Part shown: one piece after another, positions 1 to 5,159 of the stretch
Layout of the letters: each line of letters starts with the position of its first letter
Numbering within the stretch: the stretch's first letter is position 1
Assembly (NCBI GenBank): GCA_910576925.1
Contig: CAJTKB010000042.1
Coordinates: 1 to 10,324 of the forward strand
Direction of reading: 5' to 3'
Length of the DNA: 10,324 bases
Source: an uncultured Bacilli bacterium
GTDB taxonomy: Bacteria > Bacillota_I > Bacilli_A > RF39 > UBA660
Notes under the pieces: model-generated
What the model saw: the letters and a program-made list of their open reading frames with translations, nothing else
Told to the model about the DNA's origin: nothing
The model's database searches: none
Program-made: the position numbers and the translations under genes

Positions 1-44
1 CCTATAAAGTAGGTCTCTCTTTTTTTGAAAGTCCACTTTATAGG
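1..44. repeat. Inverted repeat at window edge (terminator or element end)
   Basis: A perfect 10-bp arm at 1-10 (CCTATAAAGT) pairs with 35-44 (ACTTTATAGG). Two further G-C pairs (12-13 with 33-34) close the stem beyond a bulged A, leaving a loop with a T7 run. It sits about 30 bases beyond the stop codon of the minus-strand gene ending at 74, so it could be that operon's terminator. However, no T-tract follows the stem on the minus strand inside the window. A terminal inverted repeat of a small mobile element, cut by the window edge, is an alternative. The palindrome is seen directly; its role is inferred. Confidence 0.45.
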
Positions 45-73
45 TTACATTTTAATTTTTACTGTTCTTTTAT

Positions 74-478
74 TTAAAATTTATATGATGAAATAATATT
101 CCCATCAGAATCAGCAATCATAACATCAGCATTTGCAATATATAATGCTTGAAAATCAGGATTATCTAGTGTATAACCTGCTTCCTCAGCCCAATCAAAT
201 TCATTTATAATTGCTTTTTTTGCATCAATATTGTTGCTATCATCAATTAACATGCAATTTATTCTTATCCAGTTTTCCTCATCGTAAGCAACAATACAAA
301 CATTATTATTAATTGAAATTTGTTTTGATACATTTTTTTGCTTGTTAGTTAGAACATAAATTTTATTATCAAATAATACTGGATCGCCAAAAGGTCTGCA
401 ACTAGGTTTACCTTCATTAATTGTAGATACAAAATTCACCTGCGTATTTTCCTTTAAAAATTTATATGTTTCGTTCAT
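74..478 (-). CDS. Pyridoxamine 5'-phosphate oxidase-family flavin split-barrel protein
   Basis: This 134-residue protein has the layout of the small FMN-binding split-barrel family (PNPOx-like, COG5015 type). A first strand reads VNFVSTINEGKPSCRPFG (about residues 14-31), with the S-x-RPFG signature that typically contacts flavin phosphate. A second strand and loop read IYVLTNKQKNVSKQI (about 40-54), and a helix follows near residue 85. Members bind FMN or a related cofactor in the cytoplasm and often act as reductases or detoxification proteins; true PNP oxidase activity is not implied. The start at 478 is supported by GGGAGG about 6 bases upstream. Only 12 bases separate it from the acetyltransferase gene upstream, so the two are probably co-transcribed. 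The substrate cannot be read from sequence. Confidence 0.82.
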   Translation of the reverse strand: MNETYKFLKENTQVNFVSTINEGKPSCRPFGDPVLFDNKIYVLTNKQKNVSKQISINNNVCIVAYDEENWIRINCMLIDDSNNIDAKKAIINEFDWAEEAGYTLDNPDFQALYIANADVMIADSDGNIISSYKF

Positions 479-490
479 TTTTTTCCTCCC

Positions 491-964
491 TTATAGTTTA
501 TGAACTATTTTGTTAATATCCCCACTAATTATTTTCCAATCATCAACAGTTTCAAAGCCTAATCTTTTATACCAACAATATGGGAACCCATTTTCATCTT
601 CATAAGTATGTGCTTCTAATACCGTTGCATCATATTTTTCGATTGCATATGTGAATAGTGTTTTAATTAATTGTTTTGCAATGCCTTGCTTTTTATATTC
701 TTCACATACAAATAATTCACCATCTTCTAAATGCATTCCATCCCACCAAGGTTTTAGTAAAGACATGATTATACCAACAGGCCTCTCATTATTATAAGCA
801 ACGAATAATAAATCAGGATTTTTATCATAGAAATATTTAAACATTTCTAATGCAGATGGTGTTGTCCATTTTTCTTCTAATACTGAATTAGCATAATAAT
901 TTGAATATGCTTCAGCAATCACCTCTAAATCTTTGTCATTTTTCAAGTTACTAATATTTATCAT
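491..964 (-). CDS. GNAT-family N-acetyltransferase
   Basis: This 157-residue protein has the size of a single GNAT domain, which transfers acetyl from acetyl-CoA to an amine. Motif A is visible at about residues 84-103: a strand LFVCEEY, then KKQGIAKQL, giving the Q-x-x-G-x-A pyrophosphate-binding loop (91-96) and the start of the following helix. The motif-B-like ending WYKRLGFETV lies at 131-140, where an aromatic-rich helix leads into the last strands. A WW pair at 73-74 and acidic residues around 80-83 may line the acceptor pocket. GGAGGAGC lies 5-8 bases upstream of the ATG at 964. It is the first gene of a two-gene operon with the split-barrel flavoprotein. The acceptor substrate is unknown. 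Confidence 0.88.
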   Translation of the reverse strand: MINISNLKNDKDLEVIAEAYSNYYANSVLEEKWTTPSALEMFKYFYDKNPDLLFVAYNNERPVGIIMSLLKPWWDGMHLEDGELFVCEEYKKQGIAKQLIKTLFTYAIEKYDATVLEAHTYEDENGFPYCWYKRLGFETVDDWKIISGDINKIVHKL

Positions 965-985
965 AAAGCTCCTCCAATCAATACT

Positions 986-994
986 ATCTTAACA
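986..994 (-). promoter_or_regulatory. Candidate extended -10 promoter for the acetyltransferase operon
   Basis: On the minus strand TGTTAAGAT reads as an extended -10 element (TG-N-TAAGAT) about 22 bases before the start codon at 964. The sequence 17 bases further upstream (TAACGC) is a poor -35, so any promoter here would depend on the TG extension. A short leader of about 15 bases would contain the ribosome binding site. Confidence 0.35.
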
Positions 995-1025
995 TAAAAT
1001 AACGTGTTGCGTTAGTTAAAATGAT

Positions 1026-1058
1026 ATAAAATTTAGAAACAATAAAGGAGTTTCTAAA
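1026..1058 (-). terminator. Probable terminator, end of the small-gene row
   Basis: Nine-base arms at 1050-1058 and 1032-1040 (minus strand TTTAGAAAC and GTTTCTAAA) enclose a 9-base loop and are followed on the minus strand by TTTTATAT. It closes the transcript coming from the TfoX-domain gene and the small ORF after it. It also separates that row from the acetyltransferase operon. The stem is A/T rich, so strength is uncertain. Confidence 0.5.
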
Positions 1059-1111
1059 ATACGTATAACATTCTAGGTTTAATAGATTATTAAATTCACT
1101 ATTAATAGTGA

Positions 1112-1351
1112 TTAGAGAAATACATAAACAAATACCAAGAAATGAAACTCGCAAACACAAAATTGTAAATAGTTTTTCATTAGTAGTAAACAAATTTGGT
1201 TGTGCTTACTTTGGACATAGTCCATATTACTTTTGTAATCATAATAAGAATTGGTTGACCTAAAACTCCGAGTACTTGGAAAGCCACTTATATCCATAAA
1301 TGCCAATAATATTGTAAGAATACCTATTATGATTAACTCTTTCTTTTTCAT
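1112..1351 (-). pseudogene. Small membrane ORF, probably degraded
   Basis: From an in-frame ATG at 1351 the frame reads MKKKELIIIGILTILLAFMD, a basic start followed by a hydrophobic segment, as in a signal anchor or first membrane helix. A polar stretch follows, then a second hydrophobic stretch to the stop at 1112 (79 residues). A second overlapping frame (1193 down to 984) also encodes a hydrophobic helix and runs on through the candidate terminator. That pattern suggests the original gene has lost its frame near 1190. An upstream ATG at 1393 overlaps the preceding gene and has no ribosome binding site; the one before 1351 is weak. I do not recognise the family. It could be a real small membrane protein, a frameshifted relic, or non-coding. 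Confidence 0.3.
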
Positions 1352-1359
1352 ATACAACC

Positions 1360-1374
1360 ACACTTTCAAAGTGT
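1360..1374. promoter_or_regulatory. Perfect 15-bp palindrome between two small ORFs
   Basis: ACACTTT-C-AAAGTGT is an exact palindrome lying between the TfoX-domain gene stop (1384) and the ATG at 1351. It would form a short hairpin or a symmetric protein site just upstream of the weak ribosome binding site. Too short a loop and no T-tract make a terminator unlikely. Its function is not known. Confidence 0.3.
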
Positions 1375-1383
1375 AATTTATTG

Positions 1384-1638
1384 TTATTTCCATTCATCTG
1401 AAAACTCTTTTAAATCTTTTTTTGTTTCTTCTGATAATTTATTGAAATCTGTATCAGTTATTGCTCCTTCAAGAGTGTATAAATGAACTAGACATACTTC
1501 AGGAAATCTCATTTTTAATTTAAAGAATGCTTCTTTACTTCCAATTCTTTTCAAATCTTCTGCTGAATTGATTCCTATTATCTTTAATTTTCTTTCTAGT
1601 TCTTGTCCTATATTTTTCATAGATGTTAAATCTCTCAT
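1384..1638 (-). CDS. TfoX C-terminal-domain (helix-hairpin-helix) protein
   Basis: This 84-residue protein matches the stand-alone TfoX_C family. The N-terminal LTSMKNIGQELERKLKIIGI (residues 4-23) holds the K/P-N-I-G helix-hairpin-helix turn, followed by SAEDLKRIGSKEAFFKLK (25-42). The family's usual LYTLEGAI segment lies at about 53-60, and the protein ends in LSEETKKDLKEF. The domain is known from the C-terminus of Sxy/TfoX competence regulators, but the many short Firmicutes versions have no proven role; nucleic-acid or protein contact is plausible. TAGGAGT lies about 9 bases before the ATG at 1638. It appears intact, unlike the small genes on either side of it. Confidence 0.8.
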   Translation of the reverse strand: MRDLTSMKNIGQELERKLKIIGINSAEDLKRIGSKEAFFKLKMRFPEVCLVHLYTLEGAITDTDFNKLSEETKKDLKEFSDEWK

Positions 1639-1662
1639 ATTATCACACTCCTAAATTGTAAT

Positions 1663-1969
1663 TTAATTATTTATCTTTTCAATTATATAGCCAATAATTG
1701 CTCCAACCAAAACAGTTTCTCCTATAGTCCATATAGCCCCAAATAGTGTACTTGAAATAGTAATAACAAATATGGCAAAGTAACAGTAACGATACAATAA
1801 TTCCTTTTGTTTTAAAGTTTACAGAACTAATGAATAATCCTGTTATTAACCAAGTAATAAGAGTAGACATATATACCGTTATCTCTATATCACTTGAAAA
1901 AAGTAAAAATAGACAATTTATTATACCTACTACTATTCCTACTGTAATTCCATTAATATACTTTTTCAT
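1663..1969 (-). pseudogene. Frameshifted small integral membrane protein
   Basis: The frame opens with MKKYINGITVGIVVGIINCL at 1969 and encodes hydrophobic helices at about residues 6-24, 33-50 and 56-64. Near 1775-1795 the frame goes wrong, yielding an implausible Cys/Tyr/Trp-rich tail that stops at 1679. Shifting by one base there restores a fourth hydrophobic stretch (FAIFVITISSTLFGAIW) and a normal ending (GETVLVGAIIGYIIEKINN) with a stop at 1663-1665. The intact parent would have been a protein of about 102 residues with four membrane segments. One indel explains everything, so the loss is recent or an assembly error. The family is not recognised. The ribosome binding site before 1969 (GCGAGTG) is weak. 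Confidence 0.6.
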
Positions 1970-1998
1970 AAATTATCACTCGCTTTTAAATTTATCAA

Positions 1999-2177
1999 CT
2001 ATTTTGTATTTTCTTCTATTGCTTTTTTACTATTTCTATAAAACATACTAGAAACTATTGCAAATAACATTGGTATAACTATATATACACACTATTTAAT
2101 CTTTTAGTTATTACCATAAATGCTCCAGTAAATCCTAATATTGCAACCACAATATATAGTATTAGAAATATCTTCAT
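1999..2177 (-). pseudogene. Two-helix small membrane protein broken at a TA repeat
   Basis: From ATG 2177 the frame reads MKIFLILYIVVAILGFTGAF, a membrane helix, then MVITKRLNS and a stop at 2079 after 32 residues. Removing one TA unit from the TATATATA run at about 2080-2087 joins it to a second helix, IVIPMLFAIVSSMFY. The restored frame continues with a charged tail (RNSKKAIEENTK) and a stop at 1999-2001, giving a protein of about 58 residues. The fused reading is coherent, so slippage at the dinucleotide run is the likely cause. There is no ribosome binding site at 2177. An A9 run just upstream also separates it from another ATG (2187) that would add a basic N-terminus. The family is unknown. 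Its position directly downstream of the membrane-anchored regulator suggests a former operon. Confidence 0.55.
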
Positions 2178-2221
2178 TTTTATTTTTTTTTATTCATAAT
2201 TATTAAATCTACTTAAATTTG

Positions 2222-2695
2222 TTATTTTAATTTTATTTCAATTTTATAATAATATATAAAATGAAAGCCAAATAAGATTAAACCTATAATCCAAATTAAT
2301 TGTCCTATCCCTGTACCATTATTTTCTGGATAAAAATAATTAATAGCAAAATGGATAGGAACTAAAAGAATTGCAATTATTAACCATATTATTGTTAATT
2401 GGTTATATGCTTTTTTCGCATTTTCCTGTTTTTTGTGTAATTCAACAAGATTTTGTTCTGCGTTTTCTTTATAATTACATTCATCTAATTTCATACCGCT
2501 TAATAATTCATTCACGCTAATTCCAAGTTCGCTACATAAATCAAGCAAATTTGATACGCCAGGCATTCCTCTACCATTTTCCCATTTTGATATTGTTTTA
2601 AAACTAACTCCTAATTTTTCACCTAGTTGTTCTTGTGTCATATTTTTACTTCTACGAAGTTCTGCTATAAATTTTCCAATTTTAACTTCATCCAT
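2222..2695 (-). CDS. XRE-family regulator with C-terminal transmembrane segments
   Basis: This 157-residue protein begins with an HTH_3 domain at about residues 6-65. The helix-turn-helix reads MTQEQLGEKLGVSFKTISKW (19-38), followed by ENGRGMP, the common Xre signature. A charged linker (70-97) leads to two hydrophobic helices at about 101-120 and 132-149 and a short basic tail, so the DNA-binding domain is predicted to be tethered to the inner face of the membrane. Such regulators are widespread in Clostridia and usually control adjacent small membrane or transport genes in response to an unknown membrane signal. AAAGGAGG precedes the ATG at 2695 at good spacing. It is the likely first gene of the row of small membrane genes running down to about 1000. 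Confidence 0.85.
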   Translation of the reverse strand: MDEVKIGKFIAELRRSKNMTQEQLGEKLGVSFKTISKWENGRGMPGVSNLLDLCSELGISVNELLSGMKLDECNYKENAEQNLVELHKKQENAKKAYNQLTIIWLIIAILLVPIHFAINYFYPENNGTGIGQLIWIIGLILFGFHFIYYYKIEIKLK

Positions 2696-2723
2696 TTTTA
2701 TTTCCTCCTTTAATAAAAATATA

Positions 2724-2778
2724 ACTTTATTTAGTATAAAGTAACATCCCTCAATAGTAGAGTTTAACTGTTCTACTA
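2724..2778 (-). promoter_or_regulatory. Candidate operator/promoter region of the membrane-anchored XRE gene
   Basis: Two inverted repeats lie upstream of the start codon at 2695. ACTTTAT (2724-2730) pairs with ATAAAGT (2736-2742) and overlaps a minus-strand TATACT that could be a -10. TAGTAGA (2755-2761) pairs with TCTACTA (2772-2778) around an inner AGTT-T-AACT dyad. Symmetric sites overlapping and flanking a -10 are what an autoregulated XRE dimer would use. No good -35 is visible 17 bases upstream. The repeats are seen; the regulatory role is inferred. Confidence 0.4.
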
Positions 2779-2886
2779 ATCGTAGAGTATTAAAAATCGT
2801 AAATTCAATCCTATCAACAAATTACTATTTCTGCATAACTTTGCTATATCAATTATAGCACTTTCCAATGTACTTTAATAGTCCAC

Positions 2887-2913
2887 AAAAAAGAACTATC
2901 ACAATTATAGTCC
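2887..2913 (-). terminator. Terminator overlapping the end of the 179-aa gene
   Basis: On the minus strand GGACTAT (2913-2907) pairs with ATAGTTC (2899-2893), 7 pairs including one G-U, around a 7-base loop. Six Ts follow directly (2892-2887). The 5' arm includes the last two codons and part of the stop, so coding and termination signals overlap. Confidence 0.7.
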
Positions 2914-3444
2914 TTCAATAACAAGTGGGTTTATACTTGACACTTGATACGTTTTTTCAATGTTAAATACTATACTTTCAATCATACAAGTAATAACTTT
3001 TCTATCAATATCTAATAACTTTTTTTGTGGAACATAAGTAGAAATAATCTCTAATATATTTTTCTTATGAAGATTGTTACTCTTATAATCAGTAACAATT
3101 TTCTTTGAAATTTTTTCTACTAACTCTTTGTTACTATCTATTCCATTTTTAATTTTATTGCTATTTTCTTCTTCTATAAGATGATTATATTCTCTTTCAG
3201 TAACAAATACCCATTCATCTGTAGGACATATCATTAAGTCTAGTGGAATAAGAGAAGTAGTTTTTGATATGATTGAGGTTTCATAAGGTTTAAATTCTTT
3301 TTGTATAAGATCTTCCACCAAATATGAAAAAGCCTTATCTACTTTTGTTTTTTTCTTGTACATATCTAATAAAATATTCATAATTCTTTTAGATTCATTA
3401 TCTAGCAAATCAGTTAGTTGCTTTTTTATTTCATAGCCTTTCAT
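2905..3444 (-). CDS. Hypothetical protein, unrecognised, 179 aa
   Basis: I do not recognise this family. The protein is soluble, highly charged and predicted mostly helical, with no signal peptide or membrane segment. The N-terminal third (MKGYEIKKQLTDLLDNESKR, then LVEDLIQKEFKPYE) and the lysine-rich C-terminal half (about 100-165) look like helical bundles. Between them is a short hydrophobic/aromatic segment, SLIPLDLMICPTDEWVF (about 64-80). AAGGAAGG precedes the ATG at 3444. The gene is divergently transcribed from the tandem XRE-type genes starting at 3542, and a terminator overlaps its stop. By context it may be cargo or a partner of those regulators on a former mobile element. No catalytic motif is visible. 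Confidence 0.7.
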   Translation of the reverse strand: MKGYEIKKQLTDLLDNESKRIMNILLDMYKKKTKVDKAFSYLVEDLIQKEFKPYETSIISKTTSLIPLDLMICPTDEWVFVTEREYNHLIEEENSNKIKNGIDSNKELVEKISKKIVTDYKSNNLHKKNILEIISTYVPQKKLLDIDRKVITCMIESIVFNIEKTYQVSSINPLVIEGL

Positions 3445-3541
3445 CTTGCCTTCCTTTCATTCAAAAATAAAGCCCTACATTAAAAGTTGTTGTTATATAG
3501 TCTGATTTACATAAATTTTAAATCTCATTATCATAATAATA

Positions 3542-3838
3542 GTGATTATTAATTGTGAGGTGGTTAAAATAGACAAAATTAAAAATAATAGAACTAGCAT
3601 TTTATTAGGTAAAAATATTGTGTATTTTCGCCAACTTCCTAAATATCAATGGTCGCAAAACACTTTAGCACATAAGTTAAATTCTGATAAAGGGTATTTA
3701 TCACAAATTGAAAAAGCTAAAAGAAGGGCCTCTACTAATTATATCGAAAGACTTTGCCGAGTATTCGATATTGAGCCAGAGGAATTATTTAAGAATCGTG
3801 ATTTTAAACCTAAAAGTCGCATAGATAGTCAAAAATAA
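3542..3838 (+). CDS. XRE-family HTH transcriptional regulator
   Basis: An HTH_3 domain fills most of this small protein (98 residues from GTG 3542). LLGKNIVYFRQ is the first helix, WSQNTLAHKL-NSDKGYLSQIEK is the helix-turn-helix with the usual S-x-I-E-K, and IERLCRVFDIEPEELF is the closing helix pair. This is the layout of phage- and plasmid-type repressors. The start is doubtful: GTG 3542 has no ribosome binding site, but a strong one (GTGAGGTGG, 3555-3563) sits inside the frame. The codon 5 bases after it is ATA (3569), which would begin a typical MDKIKNN-like N-terminus if initiated. So either ATA initiates, an ATG has mutated, or the GTG is used. It is divergent from the 179-aa gene and followed by a second regulator. 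Confidence 0.8.
   Translation: MIINCEVVKIDKIKNNRTSILLGKNIVYFRQLPKYQWSQNTLAHKLNSDKGYLSQIEKAKRRASTNYIERLCRVFDIEPEELFKNRDFKPKSRIDSQK
3555..3563 (+). promoter_or_regulatory. Internal ribosome binding site pointing at an ATA codon
   Basis: GTGAGGTGG is a good anti-Shine-Dalgarno match with ATA at 3569-3571 placed 5 bases downstream (8 from GAGG). No ATG lies in range in this frame. It argues that translation of the XRE gene normally began at 3569 rather than 3542. Confidence 0.5.
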
Positions 3839-3871
3839 TTCTCATGTAGGGTTATTTTAATTTTATCACAC

Positions 3872-3917
3872 AAAAGTAAAAATAAATTACTTTTTCGTAA
3901 AACCAGATTACTTTTTT
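3872..3917 (+). promoter_or_regulatory. Repeated ATTACTTTTT sites between the two XRE genes
   Basis: ATTACTTTTT occurs at 3886-3895 and again at 3907-3916, exactly 21 bases apart, about two helical turns. The first copy also pairs with AAAAGTAA at 3872-3879 to give an 8-base A/T-rich hairpin. The pair lies 46-91 bases upstream of the start of the second regulator (3963). Spacing on one face of the helix suggests an operator; the hairpin with its short T-run could alternatively be a weak terminator for the first regulator. Confidence 0.35.
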
Positions 3918-3962
3918 AAAAAAACATTTGTGAGAAAATTTTTACAAGAGGTGATTGAAAAG

Positions 3963-4271
3963 ATGAAAGCACCTACATTTGAAGAATTGCAACAAGAAAT
4001 GGTTAATTTCAATCTATCGAATTACCAAGCAACTATATGTAAAAATATTAAGAAAATTAGAAAATCTTTATATGAAGATAACAAATATTTTTATCAGGAG
4101 AATAATTTAAAAAATCCTTATTCCTCACAATCAATAGCCGAGTTATTAGAGATTAGCCACGAATATTATAAAAGATTAGAAAGTTTTGATAAAACTAAAC
4201 CTATTTTCATTAAATTATTTTTTAAAGTTGTTGTGTTATTTGATAGAAATATTAGTGATTTCCTAAAGTGA
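3963..4271 (+). CDS. Divergent XRE-like helix-turn-helix protein
   Basis: The ATG at 3963 is preferred because AGAGGTGA lies 8 bases before it; an in-frame GTG at 3930 has no ribosome binding site. The 102-residue protein has an N-terminal leader of about 20 residues. A cryptic HTH_3-like domain follows: ICKNIKKIRKSLY as helix 1, SSQSIAELLEISHEYYKRLE as the recognition region, and IFIKLFFKVVVLFDRNISDF as the closing helices. A longer than usual insertion (EDNKYFYQENNLKNPY) separates helices 1 and 2. It follows the first XRE gene after 124 bases and ends in a terminator. It probably represses or activates its own element; no target is known. Membership of the fold is inferred from pattern, not from close identity. 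Confidence 0.65.
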   Translation: MKAPTFEELQQEMVNFNLSNYQATICKNIKKIRKSLYEDNKYFYQENNLKNPYSSQSIAELLEISHEYYKRLESFDKTKPIFIKLFFKVVVLFDRNISDFLK

Positions 4272-4273
4272 TG

Positions 4274-4313
4274 AAGATGATTTGTTATAACTAAAAATCA
4301 TCTTTTTCTTTTT
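4274..4313. terminator. Strong bidirectional terminator
   Basis: Perfect 10-base arms AAGATGATTT (4274-4283) and AAATCATCTT (4295-4304) are followed by a T-rich tract to 4313 on the plus strand. The stem begins 3 bases after the TGA of the second XRE gene. On the minus strand the same hairpin ends the relaxase relic, whose last codons (EKEKDDF) and stop lie in it. Confidence 0.8.
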
Positions 4314-4651
4314 CAATATCATATTATCTGTTGCTTTTAAATACTCAGGGACTCCTGCATAATCAAATAATGAATTTTAAATAAGATTTAAGGGTATTAT
4401 TTTCTTTGGTTAAGTTTTGATTTCTTGTAGTAAGTGCTTTAATCTCTCTTTTCATATTCTTTCGTTAGTTTTTTTTAACCCTTAACATATTTTTTTCTAT
4501 TAGGGGTACAGTTCAACATTATTTTGAGTTAATTCTAATTTAATATCAGGATTGCCTTTATATACTTTTTCTCACATTTGTTATATGAGCCTATTTGTGC
4601 TAAATCATTTAAAATCATAATAGAGTTACTTCTAAATATTCCATAATTCAT
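4291..4651 (-). pseudogene. mob: Decayed MobV/Pre-type plasmid relaxase
   Basis: The relic keeps a ribosome binding site (GCGAGGAATG) and an ATG at 4651 opening MNYGIFRSNSIMILNDLAQI, then GSYNKCEKK. This strongly resembles the start of MobV/Pre recombination-mobilisation proteins. After a one-base shift it continues NPDIKLELTQNNVELYP, the family's next conserved block. Shifted again, KKYVKG*KKLTKEYEKR follows. A jump then leads to a coiled-coil tail (EIKALTTRNQNLTKENNTLK) and, in another frame, LFDYAGVPEYLKATDN and EKEKDDF before a stop at 4291-4293. The middle of a protein that is normally about 400 residues, including the catalytic core, has been deleted and several frameshifts are present, so it is non-functional. 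MobV relaxases nick at oriT for mobilisation of small plasmids and elements. It marks this stretch as former mobile DNA. Confidence 0.75.
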
Positions 4652-4685
4652 TTATCATTCCTCGCTTTGTTTTTATCTGAACAAC

Positions 4686-4712
4686 AAAAAAGATATGTTT
4701 TTCACATACCTT
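4686..4712 (-). terminator. Terminator upstream of the relaxase relic
   Basis: On the minus strand AAGGTATG (4712-4705) pairs with CATATCTT (4697-4690), 8 pairs including one G-U, around a 7-base loop. It is followed by TTTTTTG. It would end a transcript coming from the broken frame at 4796-4963. Confidence 0.6.
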
Positions 4713-4795
4713 ATAATTTCAACTTATATAAAAATAATATTTATTTTTGATTATTTGTTAATTTAAAATCATTTATTACCATTTTGAGAACACAA

Positions 4796-4963
4796 CTAAT
4801 TGTTTAATTGATAATAATCATTACAAACATCATCTTTAGTAGATATCTTTAAATCAATGTGGTATTCATCTATAATTCCTTTAAAATAAGGTAAATCTTG
4901 TTTTTTCTTATCATATGTCATATGGTACACGTTAGGTTTGACCTATATAATAATATTAATCAT
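4796..4963 (-). pseudogene. Unrecognised small gene relic with in-frame amber codon
   Basis: A ribosome binding site (GGAAAGGAT) precedes an ATG at 4963 that opens MINIII. A TAG at 4943-4945 follows, after which the same frame stays open through VKPNVYHMTYDKKKQDLPYF and KGIIDEYHIDLKISTKDDVC to a stop at 4796-4798 (55 codons in all). The coherent composition on both sides of the TAG suggests one gene inactivated by a point mutation. The internal ATG at 4921 has no ribosome binding site. It lies in the same orientation as the relaxase relic and just before it, so it may be an accessory gene of the same element. I do not recognise its family. Confidence 0.45.
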
Positions 4964-4993
4964 TTTAAATCTATCCTTTCCAATTTAGACACT

Positions 4994-5029
4994 AAAAAAG
5001 TACCAACTTCTTAATAGAAATTGATACTT
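4994..5029 (-). terminator. Terminator of the tRNA-Cys transcript
   Basis: On the minus strand 14 base pairs form between 5029-5016 and 5011-4998, with G-U pairs only at two positions, around a 4-base loop. Six Ts (4999-4994) overlap the base of the stem and are followed by AG. It lies 44 bases beyond the tRNA 3' end. Confidence 0.85.
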
Positions 5030-5072
5030 ATATATTTAAGTCTAAACTATAAAAGTTTGAACTATTTCCCAA

Positions 5073-5146
5073 TGGAGGGCCCAGTCGGATTTGAACCAAC
5101 GATCAGGGAGTTGCAGTCCCACGCCTTACCACTTGGCTATGGACCC
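5073..5146 (-). tRNA. tRNA-Cys (anticodon GCA)
   Basis: The minus strand folds as a 74-base tRNA with encoded CCA. The acceptor is GGGTCCA with TGGGCCC, including one G-U pair. The D arm is GCC-AAGTGGTAA-GGC, and the T arm is GTTGG-TTCAAAT-CCGAC. The anticodon loop CTGCAAC carries GCA, reading Cys codons UGU and UGC. The discriminator is U73, as expected for tRNA-Cys. The outermost pair of the anticodon stem is a T-T mismatch. It is a single transcription unit with its own promoter and terminator. Confidence 0.97.
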
Positions 5147-5159
5147 ATTAACAGTTATA

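Noticed and set aside
984..1193. Minus-strand frame of 69 codons as a separate gene
   Set aside because: It runs through a probable terminator and has no ribosome binding site; better explained as the shifted continuation of the small ORF starting at 1351, or as non-coding.
1830..2051. Plus-strand frame of 73 codons
   Set aside because: It lies antisense to the two minus-strand membrane-protein relics, has no ribosome binding site and has the composition expected of an antisense shadow.
1663..2177. Programmed frameshifting in the two small membrane genes
   Set aside because: No slippery heptamer with a downstream stimulatory structure was seen; mutation or assembly error is simpler.
4730..4748. 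AAAAATAA-TAT-TTATTTTT hairpin as terminator or oriT
   Set aside because: A/T-only stem without supporting context; no recognisable MobV oriT sequence nearby.
5073..5146. tRNA-Cys 3' end as attachment site of an integrated element
   Set aside because: No second copy of the tRNA 3' sequence was found at lower coordinates and the tRNA terminator is intact immediately downstream.
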